The notes under the pieces: model-generated
What the model saw: the letters and a program-made list of their open reading frames with translations, nothing else
Databases searched by the model: none
Told to the model about the DNA's origin: nothing
Shown: positions 50,766 to 59,895 of the stretch, in pieces
How positions within the stretch are numbered: position 1 is the first letter of the stretch
Layout: every line of letters starts with the position of its first letter
Assembly (NCBI RefSeq): GCF_001425665.1
Contig: NZ_LMCX01000001.1
Coordinates: 1,286,231-1,350,230, forward strand
Length of the DNA stretch: 64,000 nt
Direction: 5' to 3'
From: Yonghaparkia sp. Root332
Lineage (GTDB): Bacteria > Actinomycetota > Actinomycetes > Actinomycetales > Microbacteriaceae
Program-made: the position numbers and the translations under genes

Positions 50766-51434
50766 GTGGCCGAGGTGAAGATCCCCCGTCCCGACGCGTC
50801 GACCCAGCAGCTGCGGGTCGGCCGCCTCGTGAAGGCGCACGGGCTCAAGGGCGCCCTCAAGCTCGAGCTCTACACCGACGACCCCGATCGTCGGTTCACC
50901 CCGGGAGCCGTCTTCACGCTCCAGGTTCCGACGAGCTCGCCCTGGCACGGCTCGACGCTGACTCTCGCCGAGCTGCGCTGGTACAACGGCCAGCCGGTCG
51001 GCTTCTTCGAAGGCGTCGCCGACCGCACGGCCGCCGAATCGCTCGTCAAGGCGATCCTCTGGATCGACCAGGACGCCGAGGAGGAGCCGGAGGAGGACGC
51101 CTGGTACGACTTCCAGCTCGTCGGTCTCCGCGCGCAGCGCGACGGCGAGGAGGTCGGTCGCGTCGTGCGCGTCGAGCACTTCCCCGCGCAGGACCTCCTC
51201 GTGATCGACACCGGCGAGCGCGAGGTTCTCGTGCCCTTCGTGTCGGCGATCGTGCCCGCGGTCGACATCGCCGCCGGCGTCGTCACCATCACTCCGCCGC
51301 CGGGGCTCCTGGAGGACCTCCCGGAGGAGGCGGCCGCGCCGGTCGACGCGCCGGAGCCGCAGGACGAGGATGCGCCGCAGCACGCGGGCGCGGACGAGGC
51401 GGACGCCGCCGAGCCCGAGGAGCGCGAGCTCTAG
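50766..51434 (+). CDS. rimM: Ribosome maturation factor RimM
   Basis: 222 residues, GTG start. The N-terminal beta barrel has RVGRLVKAHGLKGALKLELY and the PRC-type barrel WYDFQLVGLRAQRDGEEVGR. The last 40 residues are acidic and low-complexity. It helps assemble the 30S head around uS19. Part of the rpsP operon. Confidence 0.96.
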   Translation: MAEVKIPRPDASTQQLRVGRLVKAHGLKGALKLELYTDDPDRRFTPGAVFTLQVPTSSPWHGSTLTLAELRWYNGQPVGFFEGVADRTAAESLVKAILWIDQDAEEEPEEDAWYDFQLVGLRAQRDGEEVGRVVRVEHFPAQDLLVIDTGEREVLVPFVSAIVPAVDIAAGVVTITPPPGLLEDLPEEAAAPVDAPEPQDEDAPQHAGADEADAAEPEEREL

Positions 51435-51437
51435 GCT
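51432..51437 (+). promoter_or_regulatory. -10-like TAGGCT before trmD
   Basis: TAGGCT ends 6 bases before the trmD GTG. Its TAG is also the rimM stop codon, so this match could be chance. Confidence 0.35.
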
Positions 51438-51443
51438 CGAGCC

Positions 51444-52127
51444 GTGCGCGTCGACATCGTCACGATCTTCCCCGAGTTCTTCGGGGTCCTCGACGTGTCC
51501 CTGCTCGGCAAGGCGCGCCAGACCGGGCTCATCGAGGTGCGCGTGCACGATCTGCGCGACGCCGCCCACGACCGTCACCGCACCGTCGACGACACCCCCT
51601 ACGGGGGCGGTGCCGGAATGGTCATGAAGCCCGAGCCCTGGGGCGAGGTGCTCGACGGCCTCGTGACGGAGCGCTCGACGCTCATCGTTCCGAGCCCGGC
51701 CGGGCATCCGTTCACGCAGGCGACGGCCCGCGAGCTCGCGACGCGCGGGCACCTCGTCTTCGCCTGCGGGCGCTACGAGGGCATCGACCAGCGGGTGATC
51801 GAGCACTACGCTGACCGCATCGAGGTTCACGAGGTGAGCCTCGGCGACTACGTGCTCAACGGCGGGGAGGTGGCGGCGATGGCGATCATCGAGGCCGTCG
51901 GCCGACTCGTGCCCGGTGTCATCGGCAACCCGGCGAGCCTGGAGGAGGAGAGCCACGAGTCGGGCCTCCTCGAGTACCCCAGCTACACCAAGCCCGCCGT
52001 GTGGCGCGATCGGGCCGTGCCCCCCGTTCTGCTGAGCGGGAACCACGGCGCGGTCGACGCGTGGCGCCATGAGCAGCGGCTCGAGCGCACGCGCCGGGTC
52101 AGACCCGACCTGATCGGCGGGGAGTGA
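51444..52127 (+). CDS. trmD: tRNA (guanine-37-N1)-methyltransferase TrmD
   Basis: 227 residues, GTG start 9 bases after rimM. SPOUT knot motifs are clear: [15 protein letters not shown] and [20 protein letters not shown], and [14 protein letters not shown] near the end. It methylates G37 of tRNAs with SAM to prevent frameshifting. The next gene starts just past its stop. Confidence 0.97.
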   Translation: MRVDIVTIFPEFFGVLDVSLLGKARQTGLIEVRVHDLRDAAHDRHRTVDDTPYGGGAGMVMKPEPWGEVLDGLVTERSTLIVPSPAGHPFTQATARELATRGHLVFACGRYEGIDQRVIEHYADRIEVHEVSLGDYVLNGGEVAAMAIIEAVGRLVPGVIGNPASLEEESHESGLLEYPSYTKPAVWRDRAVPPVLLSGNHGAVDAWRHEQRLERTRRVRPDLIGGE

Positions 52128-52129
52128 CC

Positions 52130-52615
52130 ATGGGCGAGCGGATCTGGATGCTCGCGCAACCCCTCATCGCGGCCCTCGCCCTCACGGGGTTCGCCGCTGC
52201 GACCGCCTTCCAGGCGGCCGATCGCACCGACCTCATCCCCTCGGTCCAGGCGCTCATCACCGCCTCGTTCGTCTACCCGGGGCTGGCGCTGTCGATGATC
52301 GTCAATCAGACGATCGTGATGGGTCGGCGGCCTCGTCGGCTGACCACGGTCGAGAAGATCCTCGTCACCGGCCAGTTCCTCATCGCGGGCCTGCTCGCCC
52401 TCACCTCGCTCGAGCCCGGCGCCCTGCTCCTGGGCTTCCTGCTGTGGCCGCTGCTCATCGTCGGCGCCGTCGCGGCGTGCTGGACGATGGCAGGAACGAC
52501 CGTGCGCGAGCGCCGTGCGCATCGAGCGCCGCGCGAGCTCGGGGGCGAGCCGCGCCCCGACCTCGACGACCACCCGGGCACGGGCGGCGTCGTCTCGGTC
52601 GCCCCGCGGGTCTGA
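52130..52615 (+). CDS. Small membrane protein, unknown function
   Basis: 161 residues; ATG 52130 has GGGGAG 5 bases before it, inside the trmD end. Four hydrophobic segments are seen (for example LIAALALTGFAAATAFQAAD and GALLLGFLLWPLLIVGAVAA), and the tail of about 35 residues is basic, then acidic. No family was recognised. It ends 6 bases from the convergent map gene. Confidence 0.75.
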   Translation: MGERIWMLAQPLIAALALTGFAAATAFQAADRTDLIPSVQALITASFVYPGLALSMIVNQTIVMGRRPRRLTTVEKILVTGQFLIAGLLALTSLEPGALLLGFLLWPLLIVGAVAACWTMAGTTVRERRAHRAPRELGGEPRPDLDDHPGTGGVVSVAPRV

Positions 52616-52621
52616 GCGGGC

Positions 52622-53389
52622 TCAGCCGCGGGCGGTGAGCACGAGCGGGCCGTCGGCCGTGATCGCGACGGTGTGCTCCGCGTGGGCGGCGCGCGCGCCG
52701 GTGCGGCTCCGCAGCGTCCAGCCGTCGGCGTCGGTGTAGATCTCGTCGGTGTCGTGGATGAACCACGGCTCGATCGCGATCACGAGGCCCGCCTTGAGCT
52801 TGAGCCCGCGTCCGGCGCGGCCGTCGTTGGGTACGTGCGGGTCGCCGTGCATCGTGCGGCCGACGCCGTGCCCGCCGAAATCGAGGTTGACCAGCAGACC
52901 CGCGTCGTGCGCGACGTCGCCGATCGCGGCCGAGACATCGCCCATGCGGTTGCCGGGCCTCGCGGCCGCGATGCCCGCCGCGAGCGCGCGCTCCGTCGTG
53001 GCGATGAGCCGGGCATCCTCGTCGCGGGGAGTGCCCACGATCACGGTCGTCGCCGAGTCGCACACCCAGCCGTCGACGGAGGCCGCGAAGTCGAGCGAGA
53101 GCACGTCGCCGTCGCGCAGCGCGTAGTCGAAGGGGAGCCCGTGCAGGGCGGCGTCGTTGACGGAGGTGCAGATGACCTTCCCGAACGGCGAGCCGCCGAA
53201 GGAGGGGTGGTAGTCGATGTAGCAGCTCTCCGCGCCCTCGGCCCGGATCATCTCGTGCGCCAGCGCGTCGAGCTCCAGGAGGGTGACGCCGACCGCGGCG
53301 GCGCGGCTCGTGGCCTCGATCACGCTCGCGACGAAGCGTCCGGCGGGGCGCATCTGCTCGATCTCGTCGGGGGTTCTCAGTTCGATCAT
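52622..53389 (-). CDS. map: Methionine aminopeptidase
   Basis: 255 residues of type I. The five metal ligands are present: D100, D111, H174, E207 and E238, with [17 protein letters not shown] around the histidine. It removes N-terminal Met from new proteins. ATG 53389 overlaps the last base of the preceding TetR gene stop (TGATG), and GAGG lies just upstream, so it is translated after that regulator. Many actinobacteria have a second map elsewhere. Confidence 0.95.
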   Translation of the reverse strand: MIELRTPDEIEQMRPAGRFVASVIEATSRAAAVGVTLLELDALAHEMIRAEGAESCYIDYHPSFGGSPFGKVICTSVNDAALHGLPFDYALRDGDVLSLDFAASVDGWVCDSATTVIVGTPRDEDARLIATTERALAAGIAAARPGNRMGDVSAAIGDVAHDAGLLVNLDFGGHGVGRTMHGDPHVPNDGRAGRGLKLKAGLVIAIEPWFIHDTDEIYTDADGWTLRSRTGARAAHAEHTVAITADGPLVLTARG

Positions 53390-54060
53390 CAGGACCTCGG
53401 CTGGGGCTGCTCGGCCGGCAGCGGGATGTTCGTGGTCAGGTAGTCGGTGCACAGGCGGCGCGTGGCCTCGATGAAGCGCTCGTCGCCGTCCTTGTCGAGC
53501 TGGAATGCGCGACCGAGCAGCCCGCTCGCCATCTCGATCGCGACCTCGACGTGGAAGACCACCTCGTCGTCGGGCTCGAAGTCGTACGTCTCGCCGATCT
53601 GGCGGGCGAACTCGCGGGCGAGGATCGAGTTGTTGCTGAGCTCGGGGTTGAGGAAGCGCTGGTCGATGACGTCGCCGAACCGCAGCGCGCGGAAGCCGGG
53701 CTCGTCGCGGTTCATCTCGATGAAGATGTCGAGCGTCCGGTCGAACGAGCTCCACGGGCCGGGCGGGGAGCTCGCGACGTTCTCCTGCACCCGCTCGACG
53801 TAGCGGTCCATGTTGCGCACCGCGAGCGCGCGGAGGAGGGTCTGGATGTTGGGGAAGTAGCGGTACACGACGCCGACCGAGCTCTTCGACTTCTTGGCCA
53901 CGGCGCTCGTCGTGACCCCGTCGATGCCGCCCTCGTCGATCAGCGCGGCGGCGGCGTCGAGGAGGGTCTCGATGCGCTCGGCGCTGCGCTGCTGGATCGG
54001 CTCGGTGCGCATGACGACCTTGTCGGTCGCGAGCGTCGGTTCCTGCGTTTCGTCGGTCAT
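53389..54060 (-). CDS. TetR family transcriptional regulator
   Basis: 223 residues from ATG 54060, which has GGGGGAG about 9 bases upstream; ATG 54069 is too close to that site. The helix-turn-helix is good: [40 protein letters not shown]. The C-terminal part has an acidic [15 protein letters not shown] helix. It is co-transcribed with map. Ligand and targets unknown. Confidence 0.9.
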   Translation of the reverse strand: MTDETQEPTLATDKVVMRTEPIQQRSAERIETLLDAAAALIDEGGIDGVTTSAVAKKSKSSVGVVYRYFPNIQTLLRALAVRNMDRYVERVQENVASSPPGPWSSFDRTLDIFIEMNRDEPGFRALRFGDVIDQRFLNPELSNNSILAREFARQIGETYDFEPDDEVVFHVEVAIEMASGLLGRAFQLDKDGDERFIEATRRLCTDYLTTNIPLPAEQPQPRS

Positions 54061-54276
54061 CGACGACATCTCCCCCTCAGAAGCGGTCGCGGCGGGTCGC
54101 GGCGGGCGCGGATCTCGCGGGATTGGCCGGACGGCGCCCAGTATGGCATCATTTCACTTTGTGCCTCGGCACGGTTCTGCCACAGGGGAGCCGTCGTTCC
54201 ACGGGGCGAGAACCACTCTTCGGATACCACATTCCTACCGCGATCGACCTGTGGCGGTGGCAGAGAGCGAACAGCC
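54061..54276. other. rplS promoter and leader
   Basis: 216 bases between the divergent TetR gene and rplS. A -10-like TATGGC lies at about 54141, leaving a leader of roughly 125 bases containing a small hairpin GTGCC/GGCAC (54172-54183). No known leader class was matched. Confidence 0.4.
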
Positions 54277-54624
54277 ATGCACATCCTCGACCACGTCGAC
54301 GCGGCCAGCCTGCGCACCGACATCCCCGACTTCCGCGCCGGCGACACCGTCAAGGTGCACGTGAACATCGTCGAAGGCAACCGCTCGCGCATCCAGGTCT
54401 TCCAGGGCGTCGTCATCGGCCGCTCGAACGAGGGCGTCCGCGAGACCTTCACCGTCCGCAAGGTCAGCTTCCAGGTCGGCGTCGAGCGCACCTTCCCCGT
54501 GCACTCTCCGGTCATCGACCACATCGAGGTCGTCACCCGTGGCGACGTCCGCCGCGCGAAGCTCTACTACCTGCGCGGTCTGCGCGGCAAGAAGGCCAAG
54601 ATCAAGGAGAAGCGCGACAGCTAG
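54277..54624 (+). CDS. rplS: 50S ribosomal protein bL19
   Basis: 115 residues, standard length. [33 protein letters not shown] and the C-terminal [19 protein letters not shown] are characteristic. It sits at the 30S-50S interface. It is transcribed alone with its own terminator, ahead of lepB. Confidence 0.98.
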   Translation: MHILDHVDAASLRTDIPDFRAGDTVKVHVNIVEGNRSRIQVFQGVVIGRSNEGVRETFTVRKVSFQVGVERTFPVHSPVIDHIEVVTRGDVRRAKLYYLRGLRGKKAKIKEKRDS

Positions 54625-54646
54625 GCTGTCGAGCGACTCTCGACAC

Positions 54647-54673
54647 GGGCTCCGTCGGTCTCCGACGGAGCCC
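54647..54673 (+). terminator. rplS terminator
   Basis: GGGCTCCGTCGG, loop TCT, CCGACGGAGCCC, then TTCGTCGTCTC. A perfect 12-bp stem 22 bases after the stop. Confidence 0.85.
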
Positions 54674-54733
54674 TTCGTCGTCTCATCGGGATGCCCGGCG
54701 CGCCTCGATCGGAATCGAGAGCCGAGCGCCGCC

Positions 54734-54739
54734 TAGACT
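54734..54739 (+). promoter_or_regulatory. -10 element TAGACT (lepB)
   Basis: TAGACT 22 bases before the lepB ATG, giving a short leader with GGGGAG. Confidence 0.5.
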
Positions 54740-54761
54740 GGACGCGAGGCACAGGGGAGTC

Positions 54762-55544
54762 ATGACAGAGAACGCAGCGCAGCCGACGGACGCGGCATCC
54801 CCGCCCTCCGACGCCACCGCGCAGACGGTCGACGCACGGACGAGTCGTCGGCGCGGGATCCTCCTCTTCCTGCGCGACGTGGTCATCATCGTCGGCGTCG
54901 CCCTGCTGATCTCCTTCCTCATCAAGACCTTCCTGATCCGGTCGTTCTACATCCCCAGCGACTCGATGATGAACACGCTCGTGCGGAACGACCGCATCAT
55001 CGTCAACCAGCTCGTTCCCGAGGTCGTGCCGATCGAGCGCGGCGACGTCGTCGTGTTCCGCGACCCGGGCGGGTGGCTCAACCCGGCTCCGCAGCCGGAG
55101 GCGCCGCCCCTGCAGGCGGCCCTCGACTGGCTCGGCGCGATCGTCGGCATCTCGGCCCCCGACAGCGACGAGCACCTCGTCAAGCGCGTCATCGGGCTGC
55201 CGGGCGACCGCGTCGTGTGCTGCAACGACCTCGGCCAGATGAGCGTGAACGGCGTGCCGCTGGAGGAGCCCTACGTGCGCCTGCCCGCCGGGTCGACGGC
55301 CGTGAGCGCCGACGACTTCCAGGCCGAGGTCCCCGCGGACTCGCTGTGGGTCATGGGCGACAACCGGTGGGACTCCGCCGACTCGCGCTACAACCGCGAC
55401 ACGTTCACCGAGGGCTTCGTGCCCTTCGACGACGTGGTCGGGCGCGCGGTCGTCATCAGCTGGCCTATCGACCGCTGGACCTGGCTCGACAACTACCCGC
55501 TCGTCTTCGACGGCGTCGGCGACGCCCAGGTGCCGGCCGAGTAG
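54762..55544 (+). CDS. lepB: Signal peptidase I
   Basis: 260 residues: a cytoplasmic N-terminus, one membrane helix (about 33-57), then the peptidase domain with nucleophile S68 in IPSDSMMNTL, general base K141 in HLVKRVIGLPGD and the later box VMGDNRWDSADSRYN. It releases secreted proteins from their signal peptides. It begins the lepB-rnhB-DUF2469 run. Confidence 0.97.
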   Translation: MTENAAQPTDAASPPSDATAQTVDARTSRRRGILLFLRDVVIIVGVALLISFLIKTFLIRSFYIPSDSMMNTLVRNDRIIVNQLVPEVVPIERGDVVVFRDPGGWLNPAPQPEAPPLQAALDWLGAIVGISAPDSDEHLVKRVIGLPGDRVVCCNDLGQMSVNGVPLEEPYVRLPAGSTAVSADDFQAEVPADSLWVMGDNRWDSADSRYNRDTFTEGFVPFDDVVGRAVVISWPIDRWTWLDNYPLVFDGVGDAQVPAE

Positions 55545-55546
55545 CG

Positions 55547-56221
55547 GTGCCTCCCGCCGACCCCACGCTCGACGTCGAGCGCTCGCTCCTCGAGGCGGGC
55601 GCGCCCGTCGTCATCGGCATCGACGAGGTCGGTCGCGGCGCCATCGCGGGCGTCGTCGCGGTCGGCGCGTGCGCGATCGTCTCGGTGGCGGATGCCGCTC
55701 CCGCGGGCCTGCGCGACTCAAAGCTCCTCAGCGCCTCTCGCCGGGCCGCGGTCGAGCCGCTCGTCCGCTCCTGGGCGCTCGCGGTCGCCGTGGGCGAGGC
55801 CGAGCCGGCCGAGGTCGACGCCCTCGGCATCGTCGCCGCGCTGGGCCTGGCGGGGCGCCGCGCGCTGATCCGGCTCTTCGAGCAGGGCGTCGACGTGGCC
55901 GCCGCCTCCGTCATCCTCGACGGCAGCCATGACTGGCTCACCCCCGAGCTCGTCTCGCCGCCGCGGGTGATCACGCGCGTCAAGGCCGATCGCGACTGCG
56001 CGGCCGTGGCGGGAGCATCCGTCGTCGCGAAGCAGCACCGCGACGCGCTCATGATCGCCGACCACGAGCGCTGGCCCGTCTACGAGTGGGCCGGCAACAA
56101 GGGCTACGGCAGCGCGGGCCACTTCGCGGCGATCGCGGAGCACGGAGCGACCGAGCGCCACCGCCGCACCTGGCTGCGCTCGGTGCCGCCCGCCGCGGTG
56201 ACCCTGCCGATCTCGGTCTAG
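55547..56221 (+). CDS. rnhB: Ribonuclease HII
   Basis: 224 residues, GTG start 2 bases after lepB. Acidic active site D26/E27 in GIDEVGRG, D125 in SVILDGSHDW and D148 in VKADRD, with GASVVAKQHRD. It removes ribonucleotides and RNA-DNA hybrids. The order lepB-rnhB-DUF2469 is conserved in actinobacteria. Confidence 0.96.
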   Translation: MPPADPTLDVERSLLEAGAPVVIGIDEVGRGAIAGVVAVGACAIVSVADAAPAGLRDSKLLSASRRAAVEPLVRSWALAVAVGEAEPAEVDALGIVAALGLAGRRALIRLFEQGVDVAAASVILDGSHDWLTPELVSPPRVITRVKADRDCAAVAGASVVAKQHRDALMIADHERWPVYEWAGNKGYGSAGHFAAIAEHGATERHRRTWLRSVPPAAVTLPISV

Positions 56222-56224
56222 ACT
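56219..56224 (+). promoter_or_regulatory. -10-like TAGACT before the DUF2469 gene
   Basis: TAGACT ends 7 bases before the ATG; its TAG is also the rnhB stop, so this may be chance. Confidence 0.35.
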
Positions 56225-56231
56225 GCGTGCG

Positions 56232-56555
56232 ATGGACGACGACGAATTCGAGGACTACGACCGCGAGGTCGAGCTCGCCCTGTACCGCGAGTACCGTGAC
56301 GTGGTCTCGCAGTTCCAGTACGTGGTCGAGACCGAGCGGCGCTTCTACCTCGCCAACGAGGTCACCCAGGTGGTGCGCGAGGTCGCCGGCGACTTCTTCT
56401 TCGAGCTCACGCTGACCGACGTGTGGGTGTGGGACGTCTACCGCAGCGATCGCTTCGTCAAGAGCGTCAAGGTGCTGACCTTCAAGGACGTCAACGTCGA
56501 GGAGCTCGGTAAGAAGGAGCTCAAGCTCCCCAAGGAGCTCGCGCTCGACGAGTAG
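56232..56555 (+). CDS. DUF2469 family protein
   Basis: 107 residues, highly charged, with EFEDYDREVELALYREYRDV, VVETERRFYLANEVTQVVRE and VWVWDVYRSDRFVKSVKVLT. DUF2469 is an actinobacterial family near rnhB and yraN with no established function. No catalytic motif or membrane segment was seen. Confidence 0.93.
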   Translation: MDDDEFEDYDREVELALYREYRDVVSQFQYVVETERRFYLANEVTQVVREVAGDFFFELTLTDVWVWDVYRSDRFVKSVKVLTFKDVNVEELGKKELKLPKELALDE

Positions 56556-56663
56556 CGTCGCCGCTCCTCCCCATCGCCGCCCTCCGGCGCGCTCGCCCCT
56601 GATCGCGCACCGCCCGCCTCGCCGGTGCGGCTGCCCGGCCATCCTCCTTGCCAGGAGGAACCG

Positions 56664-57014
56664 ATGGCACGCAAGGACGTACTGGGTCGCACGGGCGAGC
56701 AGCTCGCGGTCGACCACCTGACCGACCAGGGCTACGAGATCGTCGAGCGCAACTGGCGCTGCTCCGCCGGCGAGATCGACATCGTCGCGAGGGATGCCGC
56801 GACGACCGTGATCGTCGAGGTCAAGACGCGAGCGGGGCTGGGCTTCGGGCACCCGCTCGACGCGATCACGCCCGTCAAGCTCGCCCGGCTGCGGCGGCTC
56901 GCGGGTGCGTGGTGTGCCGAGCACGAGCCGGGCGGGCGGGTTCGCATCGACGCCGTCGCCGTGATCGCGGGCCGCGACGGCATCACGATCGAGCACGTGC
57001 GGCAGGTGTGCTGA
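56664..57014 (+). CDS. YraN/UPF0102 family endonuclease-like protein
   Basis: 116 residues; ATG follows an excellent AGGAGG. The restriction-enzyme-like core shows E37/D39 in GEIDIVARD and E52/K54 in VEVKTR. The family is thought to process DNA with ComM or at Holliday junctions, unproven here. The stop overlaps the comM start by one base. Confidence 0.94.
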   Translation: MARKDVLGRTGEQLAVDHLTDQGYEIVERNWRCSAGEIDIVARDAATTVIVEVKTRAGLGFGHPLDAITPVKLARLRRLAGAWCAEHEPGGRVRIDAVAVIAGRDGITIEHVRQVC

Positions 57015-58546
57015 TGCCCGTCGCGCGCACGCGGGCCGTCGCCCTCACCGGCGTGGACGGATCGCTCGTGGAGATCGAGGCCGACCTCGCCAACGGGCTG
57101 CCTGCCTTCACCATCATCGGGCTGCCCGACACCGCCCTCGGCGAGGCGAAGGACAGGGTGCGGTCGGCCGCCTCGAACTCGGGGGTCGAGCTGCCCGCCC
57201 GACGGGTCACCGTCAACCTCTCGCCCGCCTCGCTGCCCAAGCACGGCTCGGCGTTCGACGTCGGCATCGCCGTGGCCGCGATCGCGACGACGGGGCTGCT
57301 CGCGCTCGACCACGTCGCGGAGACCGTGCACATCGGCGAGCTCGGGCTCGACGGCCGGTTGCGCCCGGTCGCGGGCGTGCTGCCCGCGGTCCTCGCCGCG
57401 AAGCGCGCCGGGGCGCGGCTCGTGGTCGTGCCGTGGGGCAACCGGGCGGAGGCCGAGCTCGTGCCGGGCATCCGCATCATCGCCGCCGCGACGCTGCGCG
57501 ACGTCCTCGCCGTCCACGGCGCCGACATCGACCCGCCGGCCGAGCCGGTCGCCCCGATCCCGTCGCCGCCGGTCGTCGAGTCCCGCTCGAGCGAGGGCGA
57601 TCTCTCCGACGTCATCGGCCACCCCGAGGCGATCGAGGCGCTGCAGGTGGCTGCGGTCGGCGGCCACCACCTCATGATGCTCGGGCCGCCCGGGGCGGGG
57701 AAGACCCTGCTCGCGTCGCGACTGCCCGGGCTGCTGCCCGACCTCGACGCCGACGCCGCGGTGGAGGTCTCGTCGGTCCGCTCGCTCGCCGGGCTCGGGG
57801 TCGGCGAGGGCCTCGTGACGCGCCCGCCCCTCGAGGCGCCGCACCACAGCGCGACCACGGCCTCGCTCGTCGGCGGAGGCAGCGGGCTCGTGCGCCCCGG
57901 CGCGATCTCGCGCGCCGCCCACGGGGTGCTCTTCCTCGACGAGGCGCCGGAGTTCCCCTCCGCGGTTCTGGACGCGCTGCGTCAGCCGCTCGAGACGGGT
58001 GAGATCACCATCCACCGCGCTCGGTCGGTCGCGCGCTTCCCCGCGCGCTTCCAGCTCGTCCTGGCCGCGAACCCGTGCCCATGCGGGCAGGCGGGCACCG
58101 GCGACGCCGAGTGCACGTGCACTCCCCACGCGCGGCGACGCTATCTCGCGCGGCTCTCCGGGCCCCTGCTCGACCGCGTCGATCTCCGGCTCACCGTGCG
58201 TCGCGTCGGCGCCGTCCAGCTCACGGGCGCCGAGGGTGGGGCCCTCACGACGGCGGAGGCCCGCGCTCGCGTCGTCGCCGCTCGCGCCCGCACCCGCGAG
58301 CGCTGGGGCGCCGAGGGCTGGTCGCTCAACGCCCACGTGCCCGGCACGCCGCTGCGCAGCCCGCGCTGGCGCCTCGCGCCACCCGACCGCGCCGCGCTCG
58401 ACCGCGCCCTCGAGCGCGGCGGGCTGACGATGCGCGGCTACGACCGCGTGCTCCGCGTGGCGTGGAGCATCGCCGACCTCGAGGGCGACGACCGCCCGCG
58501 CGCCGACCACGTGGGTCGGGCGCTGTTCCTGCGGAAGGGGATCTGA
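57014..58546 (+). CDS. comM: ComM/YifB family Mg-chelatase-like AAA+ ATPase
   Basis: 510 residues. An N-terminal Lon-like fold (GLPAFTIIGLPDTALGEAKD) is followed by an AAA+ module with Walker A GPPGAGKTLLA and Walker B GVLFLDEAPEF, then a CPCG...CTC cysteine cluster that may bind zinc. ComM drives branch migration during uptake of foreign DNA in naturally transformable bacteria. It is coupled to yraN and to dprA by overlapping start and stop codons. Confidence 0.95.
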   Translation: MPVARTRAVALTGVDGSLVEIEADLANGLPAFTIIGLPDTALGEAKDRVRSAASNSGVELPARRVTVNLSPASLPKHGSAFDVGIAVAAIATTGLLALDHVAETVHIGELGLDGRLRPVAGVLPAVLAAKRAGARLVVVPWGNRAEAELVPGIRIIAAATLRDVLAVHGADIDPPAEPVAPIPSPPVVESRSSEGDLSDVIGHPEAIEALQVAAVGGHHLMMLGPPGAGKTLLASRLPGLLPDLDADAAVEVSSVRSLAGLGVGEGLVTRPPLEAPHHSATTASLVGGGSGLVRPGAISRAAHGVLFLDEAPEFPSAVLDALRQPLETGEITIHRARSVARFPARFQLVLAANPCPCGQAGTGDAECTCTPHARRRYLARLSGPLLDRVDLRLTVRRVGAVQLTGAEGGALTTAEARARVVAARARTRERWGAEGWSLNAHVPGTPLRSPRWRLAPPDRAALDRALERGGLTMRGYDRVLRVAWSIADLEGDDRPRADHVGRALFLRKGI

Positions 58547-59886
58547 TGATCGACTGGGGCCTGCCCGAGAGCGCCGTCGCGGCTCTGCTGCGCGGCGTGG
58601 GGCGCGAGGATGCGCTCGAGCGCGCGTCGAGCGGCGGAGGCGACGGCGGCGACGGCGCAGGAGCCGCCCACGAGGCAGGGGCAGATCGCGACGAGGTGCT
58701 GGCGCGAGCGCTGTGGAGCGTCATCGTCGAGCCGGGGGACGGCGCCGCGGGAGTCCTGATCGGCGCCGTCGGCGCGGTGGAGGCGGCGCGCCTCCTCCTG
58801 GAGAGCCCCGCCCCGGCCACGATCGCCGCCGCGACCGACGGCGAGCTCGCCGGGGCCGCCGCGGAGCGCGCTCTCGGTCGATGGCTGCCCCGCCGACGTC
58901 AGTCGGATCTCGTCCGGGCGCTGGAGTCTGCGGCCCGAGTGCGCGCCCGACTGGTCATCCCCGACGATGCCGAGTGGCCGATCGCGCTCGATGACCTCGG
59001 CGAGTGCGCACCGATCGCCCTGTGGGCGCGGGGCGAGGCGGGTCTGCTCTCGCGGCAGGGCGTCGCGCTCGTCGGCGCTCGGGCGGCGACCGGCTACGGC
59101 GAGCACATCGCCATGGAGCTCGCCGCCGGCGCCGTTCGACAGGGGGCGACGGTGGTCTCCGGCGGCGCCTACGGCATCGACGGGATGGCCCATCGCGCCG
59201 CGCTCGCGTCGAGCGGCGACACGATCGCCGTGCTCGCCGGGGGTGTGGACCGCCTGTACCCGGCCGGCCACGAGGCGCTGCTCACCCGCATCGCCGAGCA
59301 GGGGGTCGTGGTGAGCGAAGCGCCGTGCGGCACGGCGCCGACGCGCTGGAGGTTCCTGCAGCGCAACAGGAGCATCGCGGCGCTCGCCGGGGCCACGGTC
59401 GTCGTGGAGGCGGGGCTCCGGTCCGGGGCGCTGAGCACGGCGCGCCACGCTCTCGGGCTCGGCCGGCCCGTCGGAGTCGTCCCCGGCCCCGTGACCAGCG
59501 CCTCGAGCGCCGGGTGCCACGCGATGCTGCGCGAGGGCCCGGTCGTCTGCATCACCGGCGTTGCGGAGCAGATGGAGCTGCTGCACGGGGGTCTCGGGCT
59601 CGGTCTAGGTCACGGCGCGGGAGGTCATGTCGCCGGCGACGCCGACGGCGCACCTCGCGCCGCCCCCGACCCTGACGGCATGGTCACGCGAGTGCTCGAC
59701 GCGCTCCGACCGCGCCGTGCCCAGACCGTCGACGAGCTCGCTCGCGCGGTGGGCGAGTCCTCGGCGCGGATCCGCAGCGTGCTCGGCGTCCTCGCGCTCG
59801 AGGACCGCGTCGCCGCGAAGGCCGACGGCTGGGTGAGGTGCGCGGAACCGGGGAGAACGCGAACCGCGTTCACGGCGAAGGAGTAG
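58546..59886 (+). CDS. dprA: DNA-processing protein DprA
   Basis: 446 residues, longer than usual owing to Gly/Ala-rich inserts near 28-48 and 355-375. The Rossmann-like core is intact: VALVGARAATGYGEHIAMEL, SGGAYGIDGMAHRAALASSG and RNRSIAALAGATVVVEAGLR. A winged-helix tail (RRAQTVDELARAVGESSARI) closes the protein. DprA loads RecA on incoming single-stranded DNA. The adjacent comM strengthens a DNA-uptake role. Confidence 0.95.
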   Translation: MIDWGLPESAVAALLRGVGREDALERASSGGGDGGDGAGAAHEAGADRDEVLARALWSVIVEPGDGAAGVLIGAVGAVEAARLLLESPAPATIAAATDGELAGAAAERALGRWLPRRRQSDLVRALESAARVRARLVIPDDAEWPIALDDLGECAPIALWARGEAGLLSRQGVALVGARAATGYGEHIAMELAAGAVRQGATVVSGGAYGIDGMAHRAALASSGDTIAVLAGGVDRLYPAGHEALLTRIAEQGVVVSEAPCGTAPTRWRFLQRNRSIAALAGATVVVEAGLRSGALSTARHALGLGRPVGVVPGPVTSASSAGCHAMLREGPVVCITGVAEQMELLHGGLGLGLGHGAGGHVAGDADGAPRAAPDPDGMVTRVLDALRPRRAQTVDELARAVGESSARIRSVLGVLALEDRVAAKADGWVRCAEPGRTRTAFTAKE

Positions 59887-59889
59887 CCT
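59884..59889 (+). promoter_or_regulatory. -10-like TAGCCT before the phosphodiesterase gene
   Basis: TAGCCT ends 6 bases before GTG 59896; its TAG is also the dprA stop. Confidence 0.4.
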
Positions 59890-59895
59890 GCTCGC

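Noticed and set aside
54061..54276. Known riboswitch or ribosomal-protein leader before rplS
   Set aside because: Only a weak 5-bp hairpin was found; no conserved leader structure could be matched by eye.
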